Source of the DNA: an uncultured Lachnospiraceae bacterium
GTDB lineage: Bacteria; Bacillota_A; Clostridia; Lachnospirales; Lachnospiraceae
Assembly (NCBI GenBank): GCA_900553635.1
Contig: USDU01000165.1
Span: 1-5,668, forward strand
Reading direction: 5' to 3'
Length of the DNA stretch: 5,668 bases
Shown one piece after another: positions 1-5,668 of this stretch. The notes beneath the pieces were generated by a model. It was not told where the DNA came from. It was given only the letters and a program-made list of their open reading frames with translations, and ran no database searches. Made by a program: the position numbers and the translations under genes. Every line of letters begins with the position of its first letter. The first letter of the stretch is position 1.

Positions 1-52
1 GGCTCCACGTCGTTTTCGTCCGTCTTCATACACTTTCTTCATTTTTATAAAG
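1..52 (+). repeat. Intergenic repeat, copy A (continuous), with the 3' arm of a probable terminator
   Basis: Bases 1-30 match 1750-1780 with three substitutions and one single-base indel. Bases 25-52 match 1846-1873 with three substitutions. At the second site the first part is the 3' arm and tail of a strong hairpin, so copy A is probably also the 3' half of a terminator whose 5' arm lies left of the window. That would end transcription of an unseen upstream gene. Here the two parts are continuous; at the second site they are separated by about 65-70 bases. The similarity is seen directly; the terminator role of copy A is inferred because the left arm is missing. Confidence 0.6.
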
Positions 53-60
53 CTCTTCAA

Positions 61-89
61 TTGACAATTTGTAAAATTATAATTATAAT
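61..89 (+). promoter_or_regulatory. Consensus sigma-A promoter of the toxin-antitoxin module
   Basis: A perfect -35 TTGACA (61-66) and a perfect -10 TATAAT (84-89) are separated by exactly 17 bp. Transcription should start near 95-97, leaving an A-rich leader of about 85 nt before the first gene. The leader holds a short inverted repeat, TCGGC (101-105) and GCCGA (120-124), of unknown meaning. This is the best-matching promoter in the window, and its strength fits a module that represses itself. Confidence 0.8.
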
Positions 90-91
90 TT
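74..91. promoter_or_regulatory. 18-bp perfect palindrome over the -10, candidate AbiEi operator
   Basis: Bases 74-91 equal their own reverse complement, centred between 82 and 83, and they cover the -10 box at 84-89. A dimeric repressor bound here would block RNA polymerase. AbiEi antitoxins are known to repress their own promoters by binding inverted repeats, so the downstream gene product is the natural candidate. The sequence is only A and T, so chance palindromy is more likely than in mixed sequence; the operator role is inferred. Confidence 0.4.
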
Positions 92-180
92 AAATAAAAA
101 TCGGCAAAAAATAAAAAAAGCCGAAAATAATTACAAAAAATATCAAGAAGTTGGGTACAATAAAGTTGAGGTGAGCGAGA

Positions 181-768
181 ATGACAAAGGTTGAACAGAT
201 TCCAAACAATCAGATGATTTTTTCAATTCAGGAACTGAAAGACAGAGGGCTATCATATTATAAAATCAATCAGCTGGTTGACCAGGGACTTCTGATAAAA
301 CTAAATAAAAAATATTATGAAAATACAAACTTTAATGGCGAGGAATCAGAGTTCTACTATGCGTATGCATATGTACCGTATGGAGTAATTTGCCTGCTAA
401 GTGCGGCTGTATACTACCATCTGTCCACCTATCGACCGGATGCTATTGATGTAGCAATCCCAAGAAAAGCAAAGGTATCGACACTACCTGACTGGCCGGA
501 GTTGAATGTGTGCTATTTTACAGATGAACGATTTGATGTTGGTATTGAAACAGTCGAGGATGGAAATAACCGATTTCGCATTTATGATATCGAAAAAACA
601 GTGGTAGATATCGTTTTTTACAGAGAAAAAGTTGGAATTGAGGAAACCAAGGAAGTGCTTACAAACTATCTGCATCGGGTTGATCGTAATCTGAATCGGC
701 TAATCCAATATGCGGAAATGCTGAAATGTGGGAAGATAATGAAAACATATCTGGAGGTACTGGTATGA
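181..768 (+). CDS. AbiEi-like antitoxin / transcriptional repressor of a type IV toxin-antitoxin module
   Basis: This 195-residue protein looks like an AbiEi-family antitoxin. In that family the N-terminal winged helix binds the module's own promoter and the C-terminal domain counteracts the AbiEii toxin, without the stable complex typical of type II systems. The N-terminus (about 13-50) reads as a winged helix: FSIQELKDRGLSYYKINQLV, then a turn and GLLIKLNKKYY. The middle has the family-like pattern YGVICLLSAAVYYHL (67-81), followed by a strand with VAIPR. Near residues 134-145 is IYDIEKTVVDIV, resembling the conserved E-K-T-x-x-D segment of AbiEi proteins. The length is typical. The start is supported by GAGGTGA at 168-174, six bases before the ATG. 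The stop overlaps the next gene's start (ATGA), so translation is probably coupled. Base composition is clearly more AT-rich than the fab genes. Family confidence is high; phage defence as its role is inferred. Confidence 0.85.
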   Translation: MTKVEQIPNNQMIFSIQELKDRGLSYYKINQLVDQGLLIKLNKKYYENTNFNGEESEFYYAYAYVPYGVICLLSAAVYYHLSTYRPDAIDVAIPRKAKVSTLPDWPELNVCYFTDERFDVGIETVEDGNNRFRIYDIEKTVVDIVFYREKVGIEETKEVLTNYLHRVDRNLNRLIQYAEMLKCGKIMKTYLEVLV

Positions 769-1661
769 CCAATGCGATATCTGTAAAAGACAGATTGAAG
801 AAGCAGGCGATAGAAGATGGAAAAACAATGCAGGATAAACTGGTCACATTTGGTTTAGAGAGAGCCATATACAGGTTATCTATTTCAGAGTATGCCGAAA
901 GGTTTACATTAAAGGGCGGTATTTTTCTATATGCGTTATTTGGCGGTGAGTATGCCCGTGCAACAATGGATATAGACCTTTTAGCACAGCATATCTCGAA
1001 TGATACGGAAGAAATAAAGAATGTATTTCGTGATATATTTGCGATAAAATGTGATGATGCCTTGAGGTTTGATTTGGATACCTTAGAGGTTATTCGGATA
1101 ACTGAATTTAAAGAATACCATGGTGTAAATGTTTCTATTATGGGATATTTGGATAGAACAAAGGTGCCGGTGTCGATAGATATTGGTTTTGGCGACATAG
1201 TATATCCTGAGAGAATGAAAATGGAGTTTCCGGTTTTGCTGGACATGGAAATTCCAGAAGTGTATGCCTATTCTATATACTCCGTTGTAGCAGAAAAGTT
1301 TGAGGCCTTTGTTTCGCTTGGGCTGGCCAATAGCAGATACAAGGATTTCTATGATATCTATATTTTAGCAAATAGATATGAGTTTGACGGAACGAAATTA
1401 AAAAATGCAATAGTAGAAACCTTTACGCATCGAGGTACTGATTTCAGGAATATCGCGGCTTTTGAGGCAGGATTTACAGAAGATATGACAAGGCAGGGAA
1501 GGTGGAGAGCTTTTTTGAAAAAGAAAAAGGCTTTGGTGACAGTTGAGTTTGAAGAAATGATACAATTGTTAAAAGAATTGTTACTTCCTGTCGTGGATTC
1601 GATTTGTAATGAGAATTCTTTTGAACAGACATGGTGTAAGGAAACAAAAGGCTGGATATAG
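765..1661 (+). CDS. AbiEii-like nucleotidyltransferase toxin (type IV toxin-antitoxin module)
   Basis: This protein belongs to the AbiEii/MenT-like nucleotidyltransferase group (DUF1814). AbiEii proteins bind GTP and stop growth; the related MenT toxins add nucleotides to tRNA acceptor ends. From the ATG at 765 it has 298 residues. Visible motifs are LKGGIFL (49-55), a nucleotidyltransferase GG motif; TMDIDLL (67-73), with the metal-binding pair Asp69 and Asp71; VSIDIGFGD (136-144); AEKFEA (176-181), with Lys178; and SRYKDFYDI (190-198), the usual R-x-K-D-x-x-D close of the catalytic domain. No key residue looks lost, so it should be active. The frame is open from an earlier ATG (726), but 765 is chosen because GGAGG at 753-757 lies seven bases upstream and the ATG overlaps the antitoxin stop by 4 nt. 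The C-terminus is helical and lysine-rich. It shares the AT-rich composition of its partner. The exact substrate is unknown. Confidence 0.87.
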   Translation: MTNAISVKDRLKKQAIEDGKTMQDKLVTFGLERAIYRLSISEYAERFTLKGGIFLYALFGGEYARATMDIDLLAQHISNDTEEIKNVFRDIFAIKCDDALRFDLDTLEVIRITEFKEYHGVNVSIMGYLDRTKVPVSIDIGFGDIVYPERMKMEFPVLLDMEIPEVYAYSIYSVVAEKFEAFVSLGLANSRYKDFYDIYILANRYEFDGTKLKNAIVETFTHRGTDFRNIAAFEAGFTEDMTRQGRWRAFLKKKKALVTVEFEEMIQLLKELLLPVVDSICNENSFEQTWCKETKGWI

Positions 1662-1704
1662 ATACATAAAAATTTAAATAAGAACAAATTAGTTTCAACA
1701 AACA

Positions 1705-1776
1705 GAAAACGGCGTGGAGCCTGGGCGAGCGTGGAAAATTTCCCGCCCAGGCTCCATGCCGTTTTCGTCCGTTTTT
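1705..1776 (+). terminator. Strong hairpin terminator between the toxin-antitoxin module and the fab operon
   Basis: Arms 1705-1727 and 1744-1766 pair over 23 positions with a single G-U wobble (T1715/A1715-type site at the ACG/ATG difference), around a 16-nt loop. The stem contains GGAGCCTGGGCG and its complement, so it is very stable. The 3' arm ends in TTTT (1762-1765) and is followed by TTTTT (1772-1776). The opposite strand also has a T-run in and after its arm, so the element may end transcription in both directions, although neighbouring genes are both on the + strand. It lies 43 bases after the toxin stop and should insulate the fab operon. Confidence 0.8.
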
Positions 1777-1780
1777 CATA
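1750..1780 (+). repeat. Intergenic repeat, copy B part 1
   Basis: This stretch matches bases 1-30 with three substitutions and one inserted T. It is the 3' arm plus tail of the hairpin at 1705-1766. Because copy A starts at the window edge, the matching region may extend further left there, possibly including a whole second hairpin. Confidence 0.65.
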
Positions 1781-1845
1781 ATAAAAATGTGATCATATAC
1801 ACACAAAACAGGTATAATTATGTGATATCAGTTGTATTTTAAAAA
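1781..1845. other. AT-rich segment splitting repeat copy B
   Basis: Between the two halves of copy B lie about 65 bases with no counterpart in copy A. They hold a TATAAT box (1813-1818) and two direct repeats of ATGTGAT (1787-1793 and 1820-1826), 33 bases apart and flanking that box. Either this segment was inserted here or it was lost from copy A; the sequence alone cannot tell which. Confidence 0.4.
1790..1818 (+). promoter_or_regulatory. Candidate promoter P1 of the fab operon
   Basis: A perfect -10 TATAAT lies at 1813-1818. Seventeen bases upstream is TGATCA (1790-1795), which matches the -35 consensus at only three of six positions. The weak -35 would suit a promoter needing an activator. 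It would leave a leader of about 130 nt before fabH. Confidence 0.35.
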
Positions 1846-1873
1846 TTCTTACACTTTCCTCATTTTTGTAAAG
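1846..1873 (+). repeat. Intergenic repeat, copy B part 2
   Basis: This stretch matches bases 25-52 with three substitutions; the core ACACTTTC-TCATTTTT-TAAAG is shared. After it the two sites diverge: copy A runs into the toxin-antitoxin promoter, copy B into the fabH leader. In both places the repeat therefore lies just upstream of a promoter region. Confidence 0.55.
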
Positions 1874-1892
1874 TCCACACCCTAATCTAATC

Positions 1893-1901
1893 TGCTACAA
1901 T
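1893..1901 (+). promoter_or_regulatory. Candidate extended -10 promoter P2 of the fab operon
   Basis: TGCTACAAT is an extended -10 element (TGn followed by TACAAT at 1896-1901), which can act without a good -35. No convincing -35 lies at 16-18 bp; the nearest TTG-containing hexamer (TTGTAA, 1866-1871) is too far away. It would give a leader of about 50 nt before fabH, which is more usual than the leader from P1. No FapR-like or FabT-like operator was recognised by eye around it. Confidence 0.4.
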
Positions 1902-1958
1902 CCCCTTTGTTGAATTACAAGACACCAAAAACAGAAAGCAAAAGGAACGAAAGACGCC

Positions 1959-2948
1959 ATGATTGGAGTTATCAAAGGCACCGGCTCCTGTGTGCCGGGG
2001 AAGGTCGTGACCAACGATGATATCGCCGGGCTGGTGGAGACCAGCGACGGGTGGATTCGAGAACGGACCGGAATTGAGGAACGGCATATCGCAACAGAGG
2101 AGACCTGCGTGGACCTGGCTGCAGAGGCGGCCCGGCGGGCGCTTCAGAACGCCGGAATGGATGCGGAGGAGCTGGATATGATTCTGGTATCTACCATCTC
2201 ACCGACCCGCGTCATGCCCTGTACGGCCTGCGAGGTGCAGGCAGCCATCGGGGCAAAAAAAGCCCAGTGCTTTGACCTGAGCGCAGCCTGCAGCGGCTTT
2301 GTGGTGGCATGGAATACCGTAAATGCCTACATGGCGGCGGGCTTTGTAAAGAAGGCCCTGATCATCGGAAGCGAGTGTCTGTCCAGGCTGACAGACTGGC
2401 AGGACCGGAGCACCTGTATCCTCTTTGGAGACGGGGCAGGAGCCGTGGCGGTGAGCGCGGAGGCGGGAACCCCTTTTCTTCCGGCGGCTTACTCTGACGG
2501 CGCGTCAGGAGAAGCATTGACACTGCGAGGCAGGTATGGCAGCAGCCCGTTTCGTTCGGCGGGCGAAAGCGACAGCGAACCGGCAGGCAGCTATTTTATG
2601 GAAATGGATGGGCAGGCCGTGTTCAAATTTGCGGTCCGGAGGGTTCCGCAGGTTATCGAAGAAGTACTGGAAAAAAATGGTATTCACAAAGAAGCCATTT
2701 CCCGGTACATACTGCACCAGGCCAACCGCCGCATCGTGGAGGCCGTGGCCAGACGCCTGGAGGAACCGGGTGAAAAGTTCCCCATGAACCTGCAGCATTA
2801 CGGCAACACCTCATCCGCTTCCATCCCCATCCTGCTGGATGAGCTGAACCGGAGCGGACAGCTGAAAAAGGGACAGAAAATCGTGCTGGCAGGGTTCGGC
2901 GGCGGACTGACCTGGGGAGCGGCTGTGACGGAGTGGAACCGGGATTAA
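1959..2948 (+). CDS. fabH: Beta-ketoacyl-ACP synthase III (FabH)
   Basis: FabH condenses a primer acyl-CoA with malonyl-ACP to give beta-ketoacyl-ACP and CO2. It is the first, chain-starting condensation of type II fatty acid synthesis in the cytoplasm, and its primer choice sets straight or branched chains. The 329-residue length is normal. The catalytic triad is complete: Cys111 in DLSAACSGF, His253 in ILHQANRRI and Asn283 in YGNTSSAS. Also visible are the N-terminal [13 protein letters not shown], the [10 protein letters not shown] segment (30-39), FGDGAGAV (156-163) and the C-terminal GFGGGLTWG. The HQAN and YGNTS motifs separate it from FabF/FabB, which use two histidines. The start has only a modest ribosome site (AAAGGA, 1941-1946, 12 bases away). 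It opens the fab cluster, with acpP 35 bases downstream. Codon use is GC-rich, unlike the toxin-antitoxin genes. Primer preference cannot be read from the sequence. Confidence 0.96.
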   Translation: MIGVIKGTGSCVPGKVVTNDDIAGLVETSDGWIRERTGIEERHIATEETCVDLAAEAARRALQNAGMDAEELDMILVSTISPTRVMPCTACEVQAAIGAKKAQCFDLSAACSGFVVAWNTVNAYMAAGFVKKALIIGSECLSRLTDWQDRSTCILFGDGAGAVAVSAEAGTPFLPAAYSDGASGEALTLRGRYGSSPFRSAGESDSEPAGSYFMEMDGQAVFKFAVRRVPQVIEEVLEKNGIHKEAISRYILHQANRRIVEAVARRLEEPGEKFPMNLQHYGNTSSASIPILLDELNRSGQLKKGQKIVLAGFGGGLTWGAAVTEWNRD

Positions 2949-2983
2949 AAAACAAATTTTTAAAACAAAAGGAGAAAATGAAA

Positions 2984-3208
2984 ATGTTTGAGCAGATTAA
3001 GAAAATTGTAGCAGAGAACCTGAATGTAGAGGAAGAGAGCGTAACGCTGGAAGCGTCCTTCAAAGAGGATTTAAAGGCCGATTCCCTGGACCTGTTTGAG
3101 ATGGTTATGGCGCTGGAGGAAGAGTTCGATATGGAAATCCCGTCTGAGGATCTGGAACAGCTGGAGACAGTACAGGACGTCATCACTTATATTGAGAACC
3201 ATAAATAA
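2984..3208 (+). CDS. acpP: Acyl carrier protein (AcpP)
   Basis: ACP carries the growing acyl chain on a 4'-phosphopantetheine arm attached to a conserved serine and delivers it to each Fab enzyme. From this start it is a 74-residue, strongly acidic four-helix protein. The attachment site is Ser34 in [11 protein letters not shown]; the acidic helix II that follows ([18 protein letters not shown]) is the usual partner-binding face. The position before Ala-Asp-Ser, often Gly, is Lys here, which is unlikely to matter. Two ATGs compete: 2978 lies only three bases from GGAG (2971-2974), while 2984 lies nine bases away, so 2984 is preferred; the earlier one would add Met-Lys. An open frame continues upstream into fabH but lacks ACP similarity. 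It lies between fabH and fabK, as in many Firmicute fab operons. Confidence 0.95.
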   Translation: MFEQIKKIVAENLNVEEESVTLEASFKEDLKADSLDLFEMVMALEEEFDMEIPSEDLEQLETVQDVITYIENHK

Positions 3209-3280
3209 AAGTTCGTTTCGTGAAGCAGCCCGGAAAAACGGATGTGGCATGCGGCGGAAAACAAAGGAAAGGCAGAACAT

Positions 3281-4219
3281 ATGCAGACAAGAATTACAGA
3301 TTTACTGGGAATCCGGTATCCGATTATCCAGGGCGGCATGGCCTGGGTGGCCGAGTATCATCTGGCGGCAGCCGTATCGGAAGCCGGCGGCCTTGGCATT
3401 ATCGGCGCGGCCAACGCTCCGGCGGAATGGGTGCGGGAGCAGATTCGGGAGACAAAGAAGTGTACGGATAAGCCCTTTGGTGTCAATGTGATGCTGATGA
3501 GTCCCTACGCGGACCAGGTGGCGCAGGTCATTGCCGAGGAGGGCGTGGCTGTAGTCACCACCGGTGCGGGCAACCCGGAAAAATACATGGAACTGTGGAA
3601 ATCCAAAGGCATCAGGGTAATTCCGGTGGTTGCCTCCGTGGCCCTGGCAAAGCGCATGGAGCGCTGCGGCGCAGACGCGGTAGTGGCCGAGGGCTGCGAG
3701 TCCGGCGGGCATGTGGGCGAGAGTACCACCATGGCGCTGGTGCCCCAGGTGGTGGACGCGGTAGAGATTCCGGTTATCGCCGCAGGCGGCATCGCCGACG
3801 GCAGAGGCGTGGCGGCGGCCCTGATGCTGGGCGCGGAGGGCGTGCAGATGGGCACCCGATTTGTGGCCACCACCGAGTGCCAGGTGCATCCGAATTATAA
3901 GGAGAAGGTGCTGAAAGCCCGGGATATCGACACCCGCGTTACAGGCCGGACCACCGGTCATCCGGTCCGGGCGCTTCGCAATGAAATGACAAAGAAGTAT
4001 CTGGAAATGGAAGCGGCGGGAGCCACAGCAGAGGAATTGGAATATCTGACCCTGGGCGGCCTTCGAAAGGCTGTCGTGGAGGGCGATGTGAAAAACGGCA
4101 GTGTTATGTCAGGCCAGATAGCAGGACTGGTGAAGGATGAGCTTCCCTGTAAGGAAGTCGTGGAAAACGTTATGGCAGAGACGGAAAAGGTCTTAAAGGG
4201 AGCGGCAAAGTATGAGTAA
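3281..4219 (+). CDS. fabK: FMN-dependent enoyl-ACP reductase II (FabK)
   Basis: FabK reduces trans-2-enoyl-ACP to acyl-ACP with NAD(P)H and FMN, the last step of each elongation cycle. It replaces the unrelated FabI and is insensitive to triclosan. The 312-residue protein is a TIM barrel of the nitronate monooxygenase-like group. Visible features are IIQGGMAWVA (15-24), GGLGIIGAA (36-44), PFGVNVML (65-72), TTGAGNP (93-99), EGCESGGHVG with His144 (137-146; the same number as the catalytic histidine reported for pneumococcal FabK), and the phosphate-binding AAGGIADGRG and MLGAEGVQMGTRF. The FabK role is chosen over nitronate monooxygenase because of the operon context and these motifs. The frame is open from 3242, but 3281 is chosen: it has AGGAAAGG eight bases upstream and begins MQTRITDLLGIRYPIIQGG, the usual N-terminus. 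Its end overlaps fabD by 8 nt. Confidence 0.95.
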   Translation: MQTRITDLLGIRYPIIQGGMAWVAEYHLAAAVSEAGGLGIIGAANAPAEWVREQIRETKKCTDKPFGVNVMLMSPYADQVAQVIAEEGVAVVTTGAGNPEKYMELWKSKGIRVIPVVASVALAKRMERCGADAVVAEGCESGGHVGESTTMALVPQVVDAVEIPVIAAGGIADGRGVAAALMLGAEGVQMGTRFVATTECQVHPNYKEKVLKARDIDTRVTGRTTGHPVRALRNEMTKKYLEMEAAGATAEELEYLTLGGLRKAVVEGDVKNGSVMSGQIAGLVKDELPCKEVVENVMAETEKVLKGAAKYE

Positions 4220-5123
4220 AACCGTGTGGATGTTCCCGGGACAGGGAGCCCAGAAGGTGGGCATGGCAAAGGATTTTTACGAAAATAGTACCCTGGCGCG
4301 GCAGCTTTTTGACGAGGCGGACGCGGCATTGGATTTCGACCTGAAGGATACCTGCTTTGAGGAAAATGAGCAGATCCACCTGACGGAATACACCCAGCCC
4401 TGTCTGGTGACGGCCTGTCTGGCCATGGCGGCAGAGCTTCGAAAGCGTGGCTTCAGACCGGATATGACGGCGGGCTTAAGCCTTGGCGAGTACGCGGCCA
4501 TCGCGGCGGCAGGCGGCATGAGTCCACTGGACGCCATCCGTCTGGTGCGGAAGCGGGGATTGCTCATGCAGAATACGATCCCGGCAGGTGAGGGAGCCAT
4601 GTGCGCGGTGCTGGGGATGGAGACGGCAGTGATCGAGACGGTGCTTTCCGGCGTCGATGGCGTGACCATTGCCAATTATAACTGTCCGGGTCAGCTTGTG
4701 ATTACCGGAAGAACGGCGGCGGTAGAGACGGCAGCAGAAAAGCTGAAGGCCGCAGGGGCCAGACGTGTGGTTCCCTTGAAGGTCAGCGGACCTTTCCATT
4801 CCCCACTCCTGGAAAGCGCGGGAGAGAAGCTGTCAGAGGAGCTTGCCAAAGTAGAATTCCATGAGTTAGACGTACCTTACTACGCCAATGTGACGGCGGA
4901 AAAGGTTACGGATAAAGCGGAAATCGCTCCGCTTCTGGCGAAGGGCGTATCCTCTCCGGTGCGCTGGCAGCAGAGCGTGGAGGCCATGATCGCGGACGGC
5001 GCGGATACCTTTGTGGAAATCGGACCGGGTCGGACGCTTGCCGGATTTCTGAAGAAAATCAACCCGGGCGTGAAGGTTTATCATGTGGCAGCATGGGAAG
5101 ATATGGAGAGTCTGGTACAGTAA
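4212..5123 (+). CDS. fabD: Malonyl-CoA:ACP transacylase (FabD)
   Basis: FabD moves malonyl from CoA to ACP, supplying the extender unit for FabH and FabF. The 303 residues match the usual length. Key features are PGQGAQ (9-14, oxyanion-hole glutamine Gln11), the nucleophile Ser90 in GLSLGEYAA, Arg115 in RKRGLLMQ, which binds the malonyl carboxylate, the catalytic His196 in SGPFHSPLL, and EIGPGRTL (269-276) near the C-terminus. All active-site residues are present. The ATG lies inside the end of fabK (ATGAGTAA, 8-nt overlap), with GGGAG at 4198-4202 nine bases upstream, so translation is probably coupled to fabK. A 73-base gap follows before fabG, with no terminator visible, so transcription should continue. 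Confidence 0.96.
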   Translation: MSKTVWMFPGQGAQKVGMAKDFYENSTLARQLFDEADAALDFDLKDTCFEENEQIHLTEYTQPCLVTACLAMAAELRKRGFRPDMTAGLSLGEYAAIAAAGGMSPLDAIRLVRKRGLLMQNTIPAGEGAMCAVLGMETAVIETVLSGVDGVTIANYNCPGQLVITGRTAAVETAAEKLKAAGARRVVPLKVSGPFHSPLLESAGEKLSEELAKVEFHELDVPYYANVTAEKVTDKAEIAPLLAKGVSSPVRWQQSVEAMIADGADTFVEIGPGRTLAGFLKKINPGVKVYHVAAWEDMESLVQ

Positions 5124-5196
5124 AAACAGGAAAAAGCAGATTTTAAAGAAGGCAGTTTTCGAAAAAGGAAAGCTGGGACAGGAAAGAGATAAAAGA

Positions 5197-5668
5197 ATGA
5201 GTTTAGACGGAAAAATCACCCTGGTAACAGGCGCGTCCCGGGGCATTGGCCGGGCCATCGCCATGGAGCTCGCTGCAAAGGGAGCCTTTGTCATCGTCAA
5301 TTACAACGGCTCCGAAGCGGCGGCAGCCGAAACGGTGCAGGCCATCGAGGCGGCAGGCGGCAAAGCGGCAGCCTGGCAATGCAATGTGGCTGATTACGCA
5401 GCCTGTGAGCAGATGGTAAACGGCGTACTGGAACAATACAAGCGGATCGACATTCTGGTCAACAACGCGGGCATTACCCGGGATAATCTGTTGATGAAAA
5501 TGTCCGAGGCGGAATTCGACGCAGTCCTGGACACGAACCTGAAGGGAACCTTTCACACTATGCGTTTTGTGTCCCGGCAGATGCTGAAGCAGCGGGCGGG
5601 CCGCATCATCAATCTGGCCGCGGTAGTCGGCATCGTCGGAAATGCAGGCCAGACCAACTACGCGGCTT
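5197..5668 (+). CDS. fabG: 3-oxoacyl-ACP reductase (FabG), 3'-truncated by the window, catalytic Ser replaced by Ala
   Basis: FabG reduces 3-oxoacyl-ACP to (R)-3-hydroxyacyl-ACP with NADPH. Only 157 codons plus one base are present; the family has about 245 residues, so roughly 90 are missing at the right edge. It is a classical short-chain dehydrogenase: TGASRGIG (11-18) binds the cofactor, NNAG is at 89-92, Asn114 is in TNLKGTF, and the catalytic Tyr155 is in TNYAA. The serine normally 13 residues before that tyrosine, in a segment like INISSVVG, is Ala142 here (INLAAVVG, codon GCG at 5620-5622). In E. coli FabG the spacing Ser138-Tyr151 is the same, so the alignment is firm. The ribosome site is AGGAAAG (5180-5186), ten bases upstream. 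The operon position and the rest of the sequence support fabG; reduced activity is possible but unproven. Confidence 0.93.
   Translation, partial: MSLDGKITLVTGASRGIGRAIAMELAAKGAFVIVNYNGSEAAAAETVQAIEAAGGKAAAWQCNVADYAACEQMVNGVLEQYKRIDILVNNAGITRDNLLMKMSEAEFDAVLDTNLKGTFHTMRFVSRQMLKQRAGRIINLAAVVGIVGNAGQTNYAA

Noticed and set aside
101..124. Terminator or riboswitch in the toxin-antitoxin leader
   Set aside because: The stem is only five pairs with a 14-nt A-rich loop and has no T-run after it; it is too weak to call.
726..764. Earlier in-frame ATG giving the AbiEii protein 13 extra residues
   Set aside because: GGAGG at 753-757 and the ATGA overlap clearly favour the start at 765; the extra residues do not resemble the family N-terminus.
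659..1246. Long reverse-strand open frame opposite the toxin-antitoxin genes
   Set aside because: It overlaps both recognised genes, has no ribosome site or recognisable motif, and is explained as a shadow of the coding strand.
1860..1958. FapR- or FabT-type operator before fabH
   Set aside because: No inverted repeat resembling either known operator was seen by eye, and no fabT-like gene lies in the window; regulation remains unassigned.
2933..2983. N-terminal extension of the acyl carrier protein from an ATG inside fabH
   Set aside because: The extension overlaps fabH and the ribosome site, is lysine-rich and unlike any ACP; GGAG at 2971-2974 serves the start at 2984.
3074..3082. Lys in place of the usual Gly before Ala-Asp-Ser in the acyl carrier protein
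   Set aside because: The attachment serine and flanking helix are intact and this position varies among ACPs; not judged unusual.
3302..3961. Long reverse-strand open frame opposite fabK
   Set aside because: It is His- and Gly-rich low-information sequence typical of the antisense of a GC-rich gene, and fabK is unambiguous.

Overview
The window has two unrelated parts, both read on the + strand. The left third (about 60-1780) is AT-rich and holds a two-gene AbiE-type toxin-antitoxin module: an AbiEi-like winged-helix antitoxin/repressor and an AbiEii-like nucleotidyltransferase toxin. The right two thirds (about 1780-5668) is GC-rich and holds the start of a type II fatty acid synthesis operon in the order fabH - acpP - fabK - fabD - fabG. 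The last gene runs off the window.

The gene order, the use of the flavoprotein enoyl-ACP reductase FabK instead of FabI, and strong Shine-Dalgarno sites point to a Gram-positive Firmicute. A Clostridia/Lachnospiraceae-like genome is the best guess, inferred from gene content only. The fab genes form a working set: FabD makes malonyl-ACP on AcpP, FabH starts the chain from acyl-CoA and malonyl-ACP, FabG reduces the keto group and FabK reduces the enoyl group. FabF, FabZ and the acetyl-CoA carboxylase genes, often found next, would lie beyond the right edge if present.

Layout: 1-60 is the tail of a hairpin-like repeat. 61-180 holds a consensus promoter (TTGACA, 17 bp, TATAAT) with an 18-bp perfect palindrome over the -10, then an A-rich leader. 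181-768 and 765-1661 are the toxin-antitoxin pair, overlapping by ATGA. 1662-1958 is an intergenic region with a very strong hairpin terminator (1705-1766) and two candidate promoters for the fab operon. From 1959 on are the fab genes, closely spaced; fabK and fabD overlap by 8 nt.

Three points deserve attention. First, the toxin-antitoxin module is bracketed by imperfect direct repeats (1-52, against 1750-1780 plus 1846-1873), which suggests it was inserted upstream of a housekeeping operon or lies between copies of an intergenic repeat. Second, the fabG reading frame has Ala where the short-chain dehydrogenase catalytic Ser should be (residue 142, codon 5620-5622). Third, the palindrome over the toxin-antitoxin promoter is a candidate operator for autoregulation. 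I found no convincing evidence of a wholly new system.
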